Assembly (NCBI GenBank): GCA_035263125.1
Contig: DATFRP010000173.1
Location: 12,793-76,792, forward strand
Reading direction: 5' to 3'
DNA: 64,000 bases
Origin: Gp6-AA40 sp035263125
Lineage (GTDB): Bacteria; Acidobacteriota; Vicinamibacteria; Vicinamibacterales; UBA2999
Shown here one piece after another: positions 44,132 through 51,747 of the stretch. The translations under genes were made by a program, and so were the position numbers. Below the pieces are notes generated by a model. The model saw only the letters and a program-made list of their open reading frames with translations. It did no database searches and was not told where the DNA came from. Each line of letters opens with the position of its first letter. Positions within the stretch are counted from its first letter, which is position 1.

Positions 44132-45520
44132 GTGCGTACTCCGTGCCTCCGTGGTTCGTGGCTGCTGCTGCTCTTGCTTTTCATGGGAGCCGCTGACGCT
44201 CCGTCGCTCGTTGGCGCCGTCAAGAACGGTGATGCCGCGACGGTTCGCGCGTTGATTCAGCAGGGTGCGAACGTCAACGCGACCGAAGCCGACGGTGCGA
44301 CCGCGCTGCACTGGGCCAGCTATCGCGACGACCTCGCCAGCGCCGACGCCCTCATTCGCGCCGGTGCAAACGTCAACACGGCCAACGATCTCGGTGCCAC
44401 GGCCCTCTGGATGGCGAGCGTGAACGGCAGCGAGGCGATGGTGCGTCGGCTGCTCCGGGCCGGTGCGAATCCGAATGCGAAGCTGCTGCTTGGAGAAACA
44501 CCGCTGATGGTCGCCGCGCGATCGGGTCATGCGGGTGTGGTGCAGCTGCTGCTCGACGCGCGTGCGGACGTCAACACCCGCGCGGCGCGCAACCAGACTG
44601 CCCTCATGTGGGCCGTTGCCCAGAGACATCCCGAGGTCGTCCGGATCCTGATCGCGCGCGGCGCAGACCTTCACGCGCGCTCGGATTCCTGGACCAACGT
44701 GGAAGCGGTGCCGCCGCACGGTCAGCTCGAATACAACCGTGCGATCCCGCACGGCGGCGACACGGCGCTGATGTTTGCGGCCCGCGTCGGCGATCTCGCG
44801 TCGGCCAAACAACTGGTTGCCGCGGGCGCGAACGTCAACGACAAGGATGCCTGGGGCGTCAGCCCGCTCGTTCTGGCCGCGCACTCGGGCTTCGACTCCC
44901 TCGTCGATTTCCTGCTCGAGGGCGGCGCCGATGCCAACGCGGCAGAGGCCGGCTTCAGCGCATTGCACGAGGCCATCCTGCGGCGCAACGAGCACATGGT
45001 GACCGCCCTGCTCGCGCACGGCGCCGATCCGAACGCACCGCTTCGCACGTGGACGCCGACGCGGCGTTCGTCGAAGGATTGGAACTTCTATCCCGAGCTC
45101 GTGGGGGCAACACCGTACTGGCTCGCGGCGCGCTTCAACGAACCGGCGGTGATGCGGCAACTCGCCGAGCGTGGCGCCGACCCGACGTTCGTGCACCGCA
45201 TTGACTACATCCCCGACGGACCAATCCTGAAGCGCAAGACCGAAGTGACGACCACCCTGATGGCCGCAACCGGCATGGGCGGAGGCGGACAGGCGTGGGT
45301 GCCCCCCGCTCGCTCCGAACGAGAGGCGCTGATGCTCGAGACCGTCAAACTGGCCGTCGGCGATGGCGTCGATGTCAACGCTGAAAACCCCGACGGCCGT
45401 ACGGCCCTCGACGCCGCTGTCGCGTTGAAGTTCGAAAGCGTCGTGAAGTTCCTCACCGAGAAAGGCGCCAAGAGAGGAAAGCTTCAGAAGACAGACCAGG
45501 CAACACCGCAGCTTAAGTAG
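44132..45520 (+). CDS. Exported ankyrin-repeat protein
   Basis: This 462-residue protein begins with GTG at 44132, preceded by AGGAG at ideal distance, giving a signal peptide (WLLLLLLFMGAADA). It holds about nine ankyrin units (GANVNATEADGATALHWAS and so on), with an unusual longer block around 360-430 containing Pro/Trp-rich insertions. Ankyrin repeats bind proteins; this one probably partners the DUF1592/DUF1552 pair with which it forms a compact cluster. Confidence 0.9.
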   Translation: MRTPCLRGSWLLLLLLFMGAADAPSLVGAVKNGDAATVRALIQQGANVNATEADGATALHWASYRDDLASADALIRAGANVNTANDLGATALWMASVNGSEAMVRRLLRAGANPNAKLLLGETPLMVAARSGHAGVVQLLLDARADVNTRAARNQTALMWAVAQRHPEVVRILIARGADLHARSDSWTNVEAVPPHGQLEYNRAIPHGGDTALMFAARVGDLASAKQLVAAGANVNDKDAWGVSPLVLAAHSGFDSLVDFLLEGGADANAAEAGFSALHEAILRRNEHMVTALLAHGADPNAPLRTWTPTRRSSKDWNFYPELVGATPYWLAARFNEPAVMRQLAERGADPTFVHRIDYIPDGPILKRKTEVTTTLMAATGMGGGGQAWVPPARSEREALMLETVKLAVGDGVDVNAENPDGRTALDAAVALKFESVVKFLTEKGAKRGKLQKTDQATPQLK

Positions 45521-45534
45521 GGCGGGACTACCAC

Positions 45535-45811
45535 CCAGGAGTTCACGTGTGTTGGCCAGCAGCCGCGCACGCTGCGGCCGGGAACACGTTCGTCGCTCTC
45601 ACTCTTCCGCTCTCGCGGCGACTACGGGTCTCACTCGATGCCGATCTGTTGCGCGGCACAAGACATCCGAGCTGTTTCAAACAACTCGAACGCGATGAGA
45701 GGAAGTCGCCGCGGTGAATCGCGACGAACGCGTTCCAGCTCCGTGCTTCGCCGTGTCGCGCTGCGTCGGCCTTGCTCACGCGGCTGCTACCCAACACACG
45801 TGAACTCCTGG
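45535..45811. mobile_element. 277-bp MITE-like element with terminal inverted repeats
   Basis: The ends 45535-45567 and 45779-45811 are inverted copies of one another over 33 bp with only two mismatches, beginning CCAGGAGTTCACGTG. Inner parts also show weaker inverted similarity (GGAACACGTTCGTCG against GGAACGCGTTCGTCG). No transposase is encoded and no clear target duplication is seen. It fills the 308-bp gap after the ankyrin gene and ends 17 bp from the end of the PEP-CTERM remnant. Confidence 0.65.
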
Positions 45812-45828
45812 ACTGATTTGACCTCGCG

Positions 45829-45957
45829 CTATGACGGTGCGCTGAAGTGACCTGTTCGAAGGCGTCGCATGCGACGGGCGACACCGATCGCGCCCAGCCC
45901 GCCAGTCAACAACGTCAGACTCGCGGGTTCGGGCACCGATGTCGGAGTCGCAACAAC
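45829..45957 (-). pseudogene. Frameshifted C-terminal fragment of the second PEP-CTERM copy
   Basis: Another frame reads VVATPTSVPEPASLTLLTGG and a final arginine cluster, the expected end of the second copy. About 200 bp of its middle, present in the first copy, is missing, joining GTCGGAGTCGCAAC to AACCAGAACGA and shifting the frame. Confidence 0.8.
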
Positions 45958-46823
45958 CAGAACGAAACGAGGTAGGCCTGAGCCGCATCCATAGGGATCG
46001 ATTGGCTGATGCTGCCGCTCGAGCCCGCCAGCGTCGCAAGTGCTGCAGACGTGGTGCCGCTGTTGACGAATTCGCTCGCCGTCGACGTGCCCACGACATC
46101 GAGCGTCGTCCATGACTGCAGGCCGGACTCGAAGCCGCAGTTCTGAACGAGATTACTCTGCACATCACATGGCGCGGCGAAACCCGCTGATGGATGCATC
46201 AACAGCAACGCGAACATCAGCGCCGCTGCGAAGCCTCGCCGACGGAGTCGACGCGTAACCGCTATGGCCCCCAACCCGGCGCTCAACAACGTCAGACTTG
46301 CGGGCTCGGGCACCGACGTCGGAGTCGCAACCACGCTCACGTCATCCACGTACCATGTGTGGTCTCCTCCCGGATCGGGCGGCTCGGGCGTCGTGGCGAA
46401 AAAACGCAGGATGCCCGCCGCTCCGCTGCCGACAACAGAGAATTGAAACAGACTGTATGGAGCACTTGCCGGAGCGACGGTTGAGAACATCGAAGCCCCA
46501 TTCCACGTAGCCTCGAATGTCCCGCCAATGTCCGTCATGAACCAGAACGAGACGAGATAGGTTTGCCCGGAATCAGTGAGGATCGACTGGCTGATACTGC
46601 CGCTCGAGCCCGCCAGCGTCGCGAGTGCTGCAGACGTGGTGCCGCTGTTGACGAACTCGCTCGACGCCGACGTACCGGTGAGATCGAATGCGGTCCACGA
46701 CTGCAGGCCGGACTCGAAACCGCAGTTCTGAACGAGGTTGCCCTGCACTTCGCACAGCGCGGCAAAACCCGACGAAGGTACAATCAAGAGCAACGCAACG
46801 AGCAGCGTGGCCGTTCTTGCCAT
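45915..46823 (-). CDS. PEP-CTERM protein fused to a second, damaged copy
   Basis: Residues 1-196 are a complete PEP-CTERM protein: signal peptide (1-21), a jelly-roll-like domain (NLVQNCGFESGLQSWTAFD onward), then VPEPA at 171-175, a membrane helix and RRLRRR. Without a stop it runs into a second copy (signal-like helix about 199-216, then NLVQNCGFESGLQSWTTLD), which is cut by a deletion and ends out of frame. Exosortases recognise PEP-CTERM tails, so the genome should encode one; none is in this window. The fusion places the sorting signal internally and may spoil it. Confidence 0.85.
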   Translation of the reverse strand: MARTATLLVALLLIVPSSGFAALCEVQGNLVQNCGFESGLQSWTAFDLTGTSASSEFVNSGTTSAALATLAGSSGSISQSILTDSGQTYLVSFWFMTDIGGTFEATWNGASMFSTVAPASAPYSLFQFSVVGSGAAGILRFFATTPEPPDPGGDHTWYVDDVSVVATPTSVPEPASLTLLSAGLGAIAVTRRLRRRGFAAALMFALLLMHPSAGFAAPCDVQSNLVQNCGFESGLQSWTTLDVVGTSTASEFVNSGTTSAALATLAGSSGSISQSIPMDAAQAYLVSFWLLRLRHRCPNPRV

Positions 46824-46933
46824 AGACCATCTCCCATTTCGAGCGAGCGATTTACCCCGGGTGCACCGGCAGGGTACGAGGCCAACACGCTTGACTCAAT
46901 GATTCGGGCTCTGGAACTCTTTGCCCGGACGCT

Positions 46934-48013
46934 ATGCAACAAGAAACACCGGCCACGGGCGCCATCGACGTCCTGTCGGAGGTCCTGCACGTGGTGCGGT
47001 TGTCTGGAGTTGTCCACTTCAGGGCAGACTTCACACAGCCCTGGGCGATTCTGTCGTCCCCTCCCGAGATGCTTGCGGCTCGCCTCGTGCCGGGCGCCGA
47101 GTCCTTCACGCTGTTTCACATCGTCGTCGACGGCTCGTGCTGGGTCTCCTGCGATCGCATCTCGCCGCTGAAGTTCGACAAGGGCGACGTCATCGTCGTC
47201 CCGCGCGGCGATCAGCATGTGATGACGAGTGAGCTCGGGATCGATCCGGTGCCGATACGCCAGATCTTCCTGAAGCCGTCGGTGGAGCGTGTTCACTACG
47301 TCGAACACGGTGGCGGCGGAGCCTGCTCACGTTTCGTGTGCGGATACCTTCATGCGGACCAGCGCTTCGGTCCGCTGCTCGAGGCCCTGCCAGTCGTGAT
47401 GTGCGTGCGGCAGCGCGAAGGCTCTATCACGCTCGACTCGTCCGGTCCCGATGGGACAGTGACCGGACCGGCCATTCCCGCCGATGCGGCACGCTGGTGG
47501 AAGATGACGCTCGACTATGTCGTCACCGAAGCGACGTCGCCGCGACCCGGCAACCGCGTGGTGTTGAGCCGCCTCGCCGAGCTGCTGTTCATGGAAGTGT
47601 TGCGATGGTACATGCAGCACATGACCGAGGGTCAGCGAGGCTGGCTCGCCGGGCTCAACGATCCCCAGGTGGGCCGAGGGCTCGTGCTGCTTCACGAAGA
47701 GCCTGCCCGTCAATGGACCGTGGAGGAGCTCGCCCGGTGCGTCGGGATCTCGCGCGCGCTGTTGGCCAGGAGATTCGTCGAGCTCGTGGGCGAATCACCG
47801 ATGCACTATCTGGCAGGCTGGCGGATCCACATCGCCAAGCGACTGCTCCAGGATGGCCAACTCGGCGTCGGAGAGATCGCCGGTCGCGTTGGCTACGAAT
47901 CAGAAGCGGCGTTCAACCGAGCGTTCCATCGTCTGGTCGGAACGCCACCGGCCGCCTGGAGACGGAACAGAAGGCCCAGGGCCCAGGGCTCAGGCCTCGG
48001 GCCTCAGAACTGA
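46934..48013 (+). CDS. AraC-family transcriptional regulator with cupin sensor
   Basis: This 359-residue regulator has an N-terminal cupin-type ligand domain (about 20-200; HIVVDGSCWVSCDR, GDVIVVPRGDQHVM) and two C-terminal helix-turn-helix motifs (WTVEELARCVGISRALLARR; GVGEIAGRVGYESEAAFNRA). Its target and ligand are unknown. The last 13 residues (RPRAQGSGLGPQN) are encoded by an intergenic inverted repeat that has extended the frame. It is divergent from the PEP-CTERM gene. Confidence 0.92.
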   Translation: MQQETPATGAIDVLSEVLHVVRLSGVVHFRADFTQPWAILSSPPEMLAARLVPGAESFTLFHIVVDGSCWVSCDRISPLKFDKGDVIVVPRGDQHVMTSELGIDPVPIRQIFLKPSVERVHYVEHGGGGACSRFVCGYLHADQRFGPLLEALPVVMCVRQREGSITLDSSGPDGTVTGPAIPADAARWWKMTLDYVVTEATSPRPGNRVVLSRLAELLFMEVLRWYMQHMTEGQRGWLAGLNDPQVGRGLVLLHEEPARQWTVEELARCVGISRALLARRFVELVGESPMHYLAGWRIHIAKRLLQDGQLGVGEIAGRVGYESEAAFNRAFHRLVGTPPAAWRRNRRPRAQGSGLGPQN

Positions 48014-48049
48014 TCCCTGGCCGGCCCTGAAGCCTGAGGCCTGAGCCCT
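47985..48049. repeat. GC-rich inverted repeat between convergent genes
   Basis: AGGGCTCAGGCCTC at 47985-47998 pairs perfectly with its complement at 48036-48049, with further partial pairing outside. It separates the AraC gene from the convergent M14 peptidase gene and could terminate both. Related GGGCCCAGGGCTC words occur at 42690-42720 and 55079-55119. Confidence 0.75.
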
Positions 48050-48062
48050 TTGGCCTTCAGGC

Positions 48063-50771
48063 CTATGGCAGCTTCGCTCTCACCGCCTTGCCGTAATAGA
48101 TCGCATTGAAGAGGAATTTGAACGTTCCATGCGGCTGCGCTCGGAACGTGATCTCCGGGCCGAACAGCAGCACGCGGCCCCGGCCGAGCGGCGCGTCGAC
48201 GACCGCGATGCCGCCGTCGAGATAACGCTGCCCCCAGGCCCACCCACTGCGGAGCGGTGACGGTCCGGCAAACCACGCTACGCGCCGAACATCCTTCGCC
48301 GCCGCGTCGGCGTCGAGCTTGAAGACGGGGCTTCGATCGAAGAAGACGTCGACGTCCGGCTCGAATCCATATCCAAGCGGCGTGGTGTTGTCGACGCGGG
48401 CGCGAAGCACCGAGCCCGGAATGTAGAACTGTTCACGCCCGAGCGGCTTCGATCCGATCTCGAGCGCGCTCGACACCGGCAGGCCGAGTCCGATTGCGAG
48501 ATCCGTGGCGCCTCCGATCGCGATGAGCGTGCCGCCGTTTTCGACGAACTGCTTGAGCGCAGGCACGGTTCGCGCGCGCGAGATCGACCCGGTCATGGCG
48601 CGATATTCTGCCGGCACTCGATCTGATGCCTGCGTCTCATCGATGCCGATGGTCGCTTCGTCAGTGAATATGATCACGTCGTAGCGGCCGATGAGGTTCC
48701 CCGCATCGAGGGTCTGCACGTAGGTGAGCTCGAACGGGAACTCATAGCGCTCCAGAATCCAGCGCGTCCATCCGCTCGGGCTCGATCCGCCGTATCGATC
48801 CCACAGACCCACTCGCACCGGCCGCAGTTTCAGCGCGTCACCTGCAGGCGGCTTCTCTATACCGGTAAACGTCAAGCCGAGATCGGTGGCGGCTTTCTGC
48901 AAAATCGATCGGGTCGTCGGTTTCGCACCGATGTAGATCACACCAATGCCGCTGTCTCCGCCCGATGATGACGCGGCGAGATGACGATCGCGAGGCCAAT
49001 ACACATCCTCGCCGGCTTTCAGCAGGCGATTCACCGCGATGAATGCATCGTTCAAGTGGCCGACGATAAAGCCGGCGGGATCATCCACGCCGCTGATTCG
49101 TCCTGTCGGAGGCGGCGCCGTCGACACGAGCTCGAATGGACCGTCGAAGGCGTCGAGAATCCGGTCGAACTCGACGCCCATTTGAAACGCGAGCGTCCAT
49201 CCTGCGCTGTCGTAGGGCGGCGTCGGCGGCCCTCCGGGATACGGAATATCGTCGGGATGATCCTGCGGCTCGAACATGTCGAGTACATGCGCGCGGAATG
49301 CCTGCGCCGTCTTGACGACATACGATCCGGCCGGATAGCCCCTGCCTGCGACCGTGAACTTCGCGGTCGCGCGATGAACCGCAACGCCGGCCTTGAGCAG
49401 CGCGTTGACGAACTTCGTCGCCGTCAGGAAGTCGGGTTGATCCGACGGCAGGACGTACCCTCGCGCGTCGCGCGACCGCGGAGCGTGGAGCTGCTGCTCG
49501 AACGCCTTCGCGGCTTCGGACCCGCGTGCCCCTTTCGCCGCGGCGAGCCTGCGGGGCGAGATGGTCCACGAATCCTGACTGCCCTTCTGGATCGCATTCC
49601 TGCCCATGCGGTAGGCGTTGAAGAGCAGCGTCTCCCGGTATCGCGAGGCGAAGTCGAACACGGCCCAGTTGGCCGTCAACGAGTACTCGATCGATTGCCG
49701 GAAGCGCCAGCGCTGCGGAGCAATGGGATATGGCAGATCGGCGCTGGGCAGCTGCCGCTCGGGAATGTATGGAATCTCGGTCGGCGTCGGACTGCCGATG
49801 GTCTCCGTCAGCAGGCCGATCTGGTTGTGGAAGTACGCCGTCGTGCGCAGGCCGCCGTTCCACCACGTCGAGTAGGTCGAGCCGCTTCTCATCGTGACGC
49901 CGGGCTTGCCTTCCGCGGCAAACCGGCTGTGCATCGCGGCGCCCACTTGATCGATCGACACCGGAATCAAGGGATCCAGGACGTAGTTGAACGGGTCGCG
50001 GAACGGCGGCGCGAACATCACGGTCCCCGCGGGACCGCTCTGGTGATGGTCGTAGACGATCTGCGGAAACCACTCCTTGTAAAGGATGCGGTTCATGTTG
50101 ATCGTCTCGGCCTGACTGGCGAGATAGAAGTCGCGATTGTTGTCGTGGCCGGCGTACTTCTGATAGAGGCGCGGCACGCCCGACAGCGTGCGCTTCTCGG
50201 GATCGCGCTCGCGCATATACCAGTTGGCGACGAGCTCGTGTCCATCCGGATTGGCGTGGACGGCGAGCACGATGACATCGCGCAGGATCCGACGGGTCTC
50301 CGGGTCCGATCGGCTCACGAGCTGATAGACGGTCTCGATCAGTTGCTGCGATCCGAGCACCTCGCTCGCGTGCAGGCCGCCGTCAATCCAGACGACCGCC
50401 TTGCCCTCGCCAGCCAGCGCCCGCGCCTGGTCATCAGTCACCTCGTCCGCGAGCGCGAGACGACGCGAGATGTCGCGAAGGCGATCGAGCTGCTTCAGAT
50501 TCTCCGGCGCCGAGATGATCGCCATCCACTGCGAACGCCCTTCCTCAGTGCGTCCGATGTCGACCAGCTGCATCCGATCCGACTCCTGATCGAGCTTCTT
50601 CCAGTACGCCTCGAGCTGCGAATACGTGGCGAGGAAGTAATCGTCGCCAATCGCTGCGCCGAACTGCTGGCGCGGCGACGTGATCGCGGGCGCCGGCGAC
50701 TGCGTGCGCGCTTGCGGCGCCGGAAGCAGCAGGAGGGCGATGAGGAAGAGGAAACGAAGTCGATTCAACAC
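48063..50771 (-). CDS. Exported M14-family zinc carboxypeptidase
   Basis: This 902-residue protein has a signal peptide (MLNRLRFLFLIALLLLPAPQ) and an M14 domain: zinc ligands His134 and Glu137 in GGLHASEVLGSQ, a third His about 242-243 in YDHHQSG, and the catalytic Glu about 323 in LLTETIGS. A long C-terminal region (about 450-900) includes a glutamine-amidotransferase-like or beta-rich segment (DVIIFTDEATIGID, GGTLIAIGGATDLAIGLGLP). It should trim peptides outside the cytoplasm. The GTG at 50771 shares a base with the stop of the upstream GNAT gene. Confidence 0.88.
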   Translation of the reverse strand: MLNRLRFLFLIALLLLPAPQARTQSPAPAITSPRQQFGAAIGDDYFLATYSQLEAYWKKLDQESDRMQLVDIGRTEEGRSQWMAIISAPENLKQLDRLRDISRRLALADEVTDDQARALAGEGKAVVWIDGGLHASEVLGSQQLIETVYQLVSRSDPETRRILRDVIVLAVHANPDGHELVANWYMRERDPEKRTLSGVPRLYQKYAGHDNNRDFYLASQAETINMNRILYKEWFPQIVYDHHQSGPAGTVMFAPPFRDPFNYVLDPLIPVSIDQVGAAMHSRFAAEGKPGVTMRSGSTYSTWWNGGLRTTAYFHNQIGLLTETIGSPTPTEIPYIPERQLPSADLPYPIAPQRWRFRQSIEYSLTANWAVFDFASRYRETLLFNAYRMGRNAIQKGSQDSWTISPRRLAAAKGARGSEAAKAFEQQLHAPRSRDARGYVLPSDQPDFLTATKFVNALLKAGVAVHRATAKFTVAGRGYPAGSYVVKTAQAFRAHVLDMFEPQDHPDDIPYPGGPPTPPYDSAGWTLAFQMGVEFDRILDAFDGPFELVSTAPPPTGRISGVDDPAGFIVGHLNDAFIAVNRLLKAGEDVYWPRDRHLAASSSGGDSGIGVIYIGAKPTTRSILQKAATDLGLTFTGIEKPPAGDALKLRPVRVGLWDRYGGSSPSGWTRWILERYEFPFELTYVQTLDAGNLIGRYDVIIFTDEATIGIDETQASDRVPAEYRAMTGSISRARTVPALKQFVENGGTLIAIGGATDLAIGLGLPVSSALEIGSKPLGREQFYIPGSVLRARVDNTTPLGYGFEPDVDVFFDRSPVFKLDADAAAKDVRRVAWFAGPSPLRSGWAWGQRYLDGGIAVVDAPLGRGRVLLFGPEITFRAQPHGTFKFLFNAIYYGKAVRAKLP

Positions 50772-51583
50772 TACGTTCTCACCAGTATCGCCCGGGTGTA
50801 GAGCACCTGAAAGCCACACCGCTCGAACGTGCGCTGCGAGATGCTACCCGGCTCCGTCGTCGCCACCGCCAGATCGGCGAGCCCAGTCGCGTCGCGGAGC
50901 GCACGCGACACCACGGCAGCCTGGGCACCACGACGACGATACGCGGGAAGCGTCGCCGTGCCGAAGATTCCGAGCACCCGTCCGGTGATGATGCTGCCGG
51001 CGGCTCCGGCAGGCTCGCCATCGATCCACGCAAGGTAGCGAACGATGTCGGGGTGCACGAATCGTCGCATGACGTCGCCGATCGCCTGCACGGTCGCGGG
51101 TGCCGGCGATTGCGGAGCAGCGACGTTATCAGGTGTCGCAAAGCCTTCGGACGTCACGCGCAGCCACAAGCCGGCATCGCCTTCTCCGGTCGCGACCTCG
51201 ACGCGACGCGTGCGGTCGATGGCAACCTCTGCGGGCAGCGTCATGCCCAACTCGTTTTCAAACCCTTTGAGGACGTATCCACGTGCGCTCAGCCTCGGCG
51301 GCAGGTCGGGCGAGGCGAGCGGGCACAACTCGATCTGAATCGATGTCCCGCGCTCGTCGTAGAAGTCCTCGATCACATCGAGATCATGATCCGAGACGGT
51401 GCAGCCCAGACCGAGTCCCAGCACTTTGTTGACAGGCGAGCCGGGCGCGCTGCAGACCGCGCGTCCGCCACCCACATCGAGGACCGAACCGCCGCCCGGC
51501 TCGCCGGCGCGAGCGAGCACCGCGCAGAAATCGACCTCCATGCGTTCGACGCGCTGCGCGAGCGCAAGAGTGGCCTGCAGCAT
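50771..51583 (-). CDS. GNAT-family N-acetyltransferase
   Basis: This 270-residue protein ends in a GNAT domain (AWIDGEPAGAAGSIITGRVL, LPAYRRRGAQAAVVSRAL with the acetyl-CoA loop). The N-terminal half is probably a second, divergent GNAT half. The acceptor is unknown. It is immediately upstream of, and translationally linked with, the M14 peptidase gene. Confidence 0.82.
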   Translation of the reverse strand: MLQATLALAQRVERMEVDFCAVLARAGEPGGGSVLDVGGGRAVCSAPGSPVNKVLGLGLGCTVSDHDLDVIEDFYDERGTSIQIELCPLASPDLPPRLSARGYVLKGFENELGMTLPAEVAIDRTRRVEVATGEGDAGLWLRVTSEGFATPDNVAAPQSPAPATVQAIGDVMRRFVHPDIVRYLAWIDGEPAGAAGSIITGRVLGIFGTATLPAYRRRGAQAAVVSRALRDATGLADLAVATTEPGSISQRTFERCGFQVLYTRAILVRT

Positions 51584-51618
51584 GAGGGTGTATGTTAATC
51601 AACTTGACCGGCAGGCCA

Positions 51619-51662
51619 TTGTTGACTTCCCGATCTTTGATTGGTGAATCGTTGTTGAGTGT
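51619..51662. repeat. Left copy of inverted repeat flanking the LssY_C gene
   Basis: TTGATTGGTGAATCGTTGTT is the core. It is the inverse of the sequence at 54274-54317 (36 of 44 positions by eye; 21 of 22 in the core). The flanked interval contains just the LssY_C/barrel gene. It could mark a past insertion or be an intergenic repeat family. Confidence 0.65.
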
Positions 51663-51747
51663 CGATCTCCGAATGGTGATCGAACACGCGTCGAGCTGAT
51701 TCGCGTGGGCGGCGTCCCTGGCCGCGCTCCGCGCGGCTAGAGAATTC

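Noticed and set aside
45543..45884. 113-codon frame across the MITE-like element
   Set aside because: No homology, Ser/Arg-rich, spans the terminal repeats; not supported as a gene.
48981..50801. 606-codon frame opposite the M14 peptidase gene
   Set aside because: Arg-rich composition without motifs, explained by the real gene.
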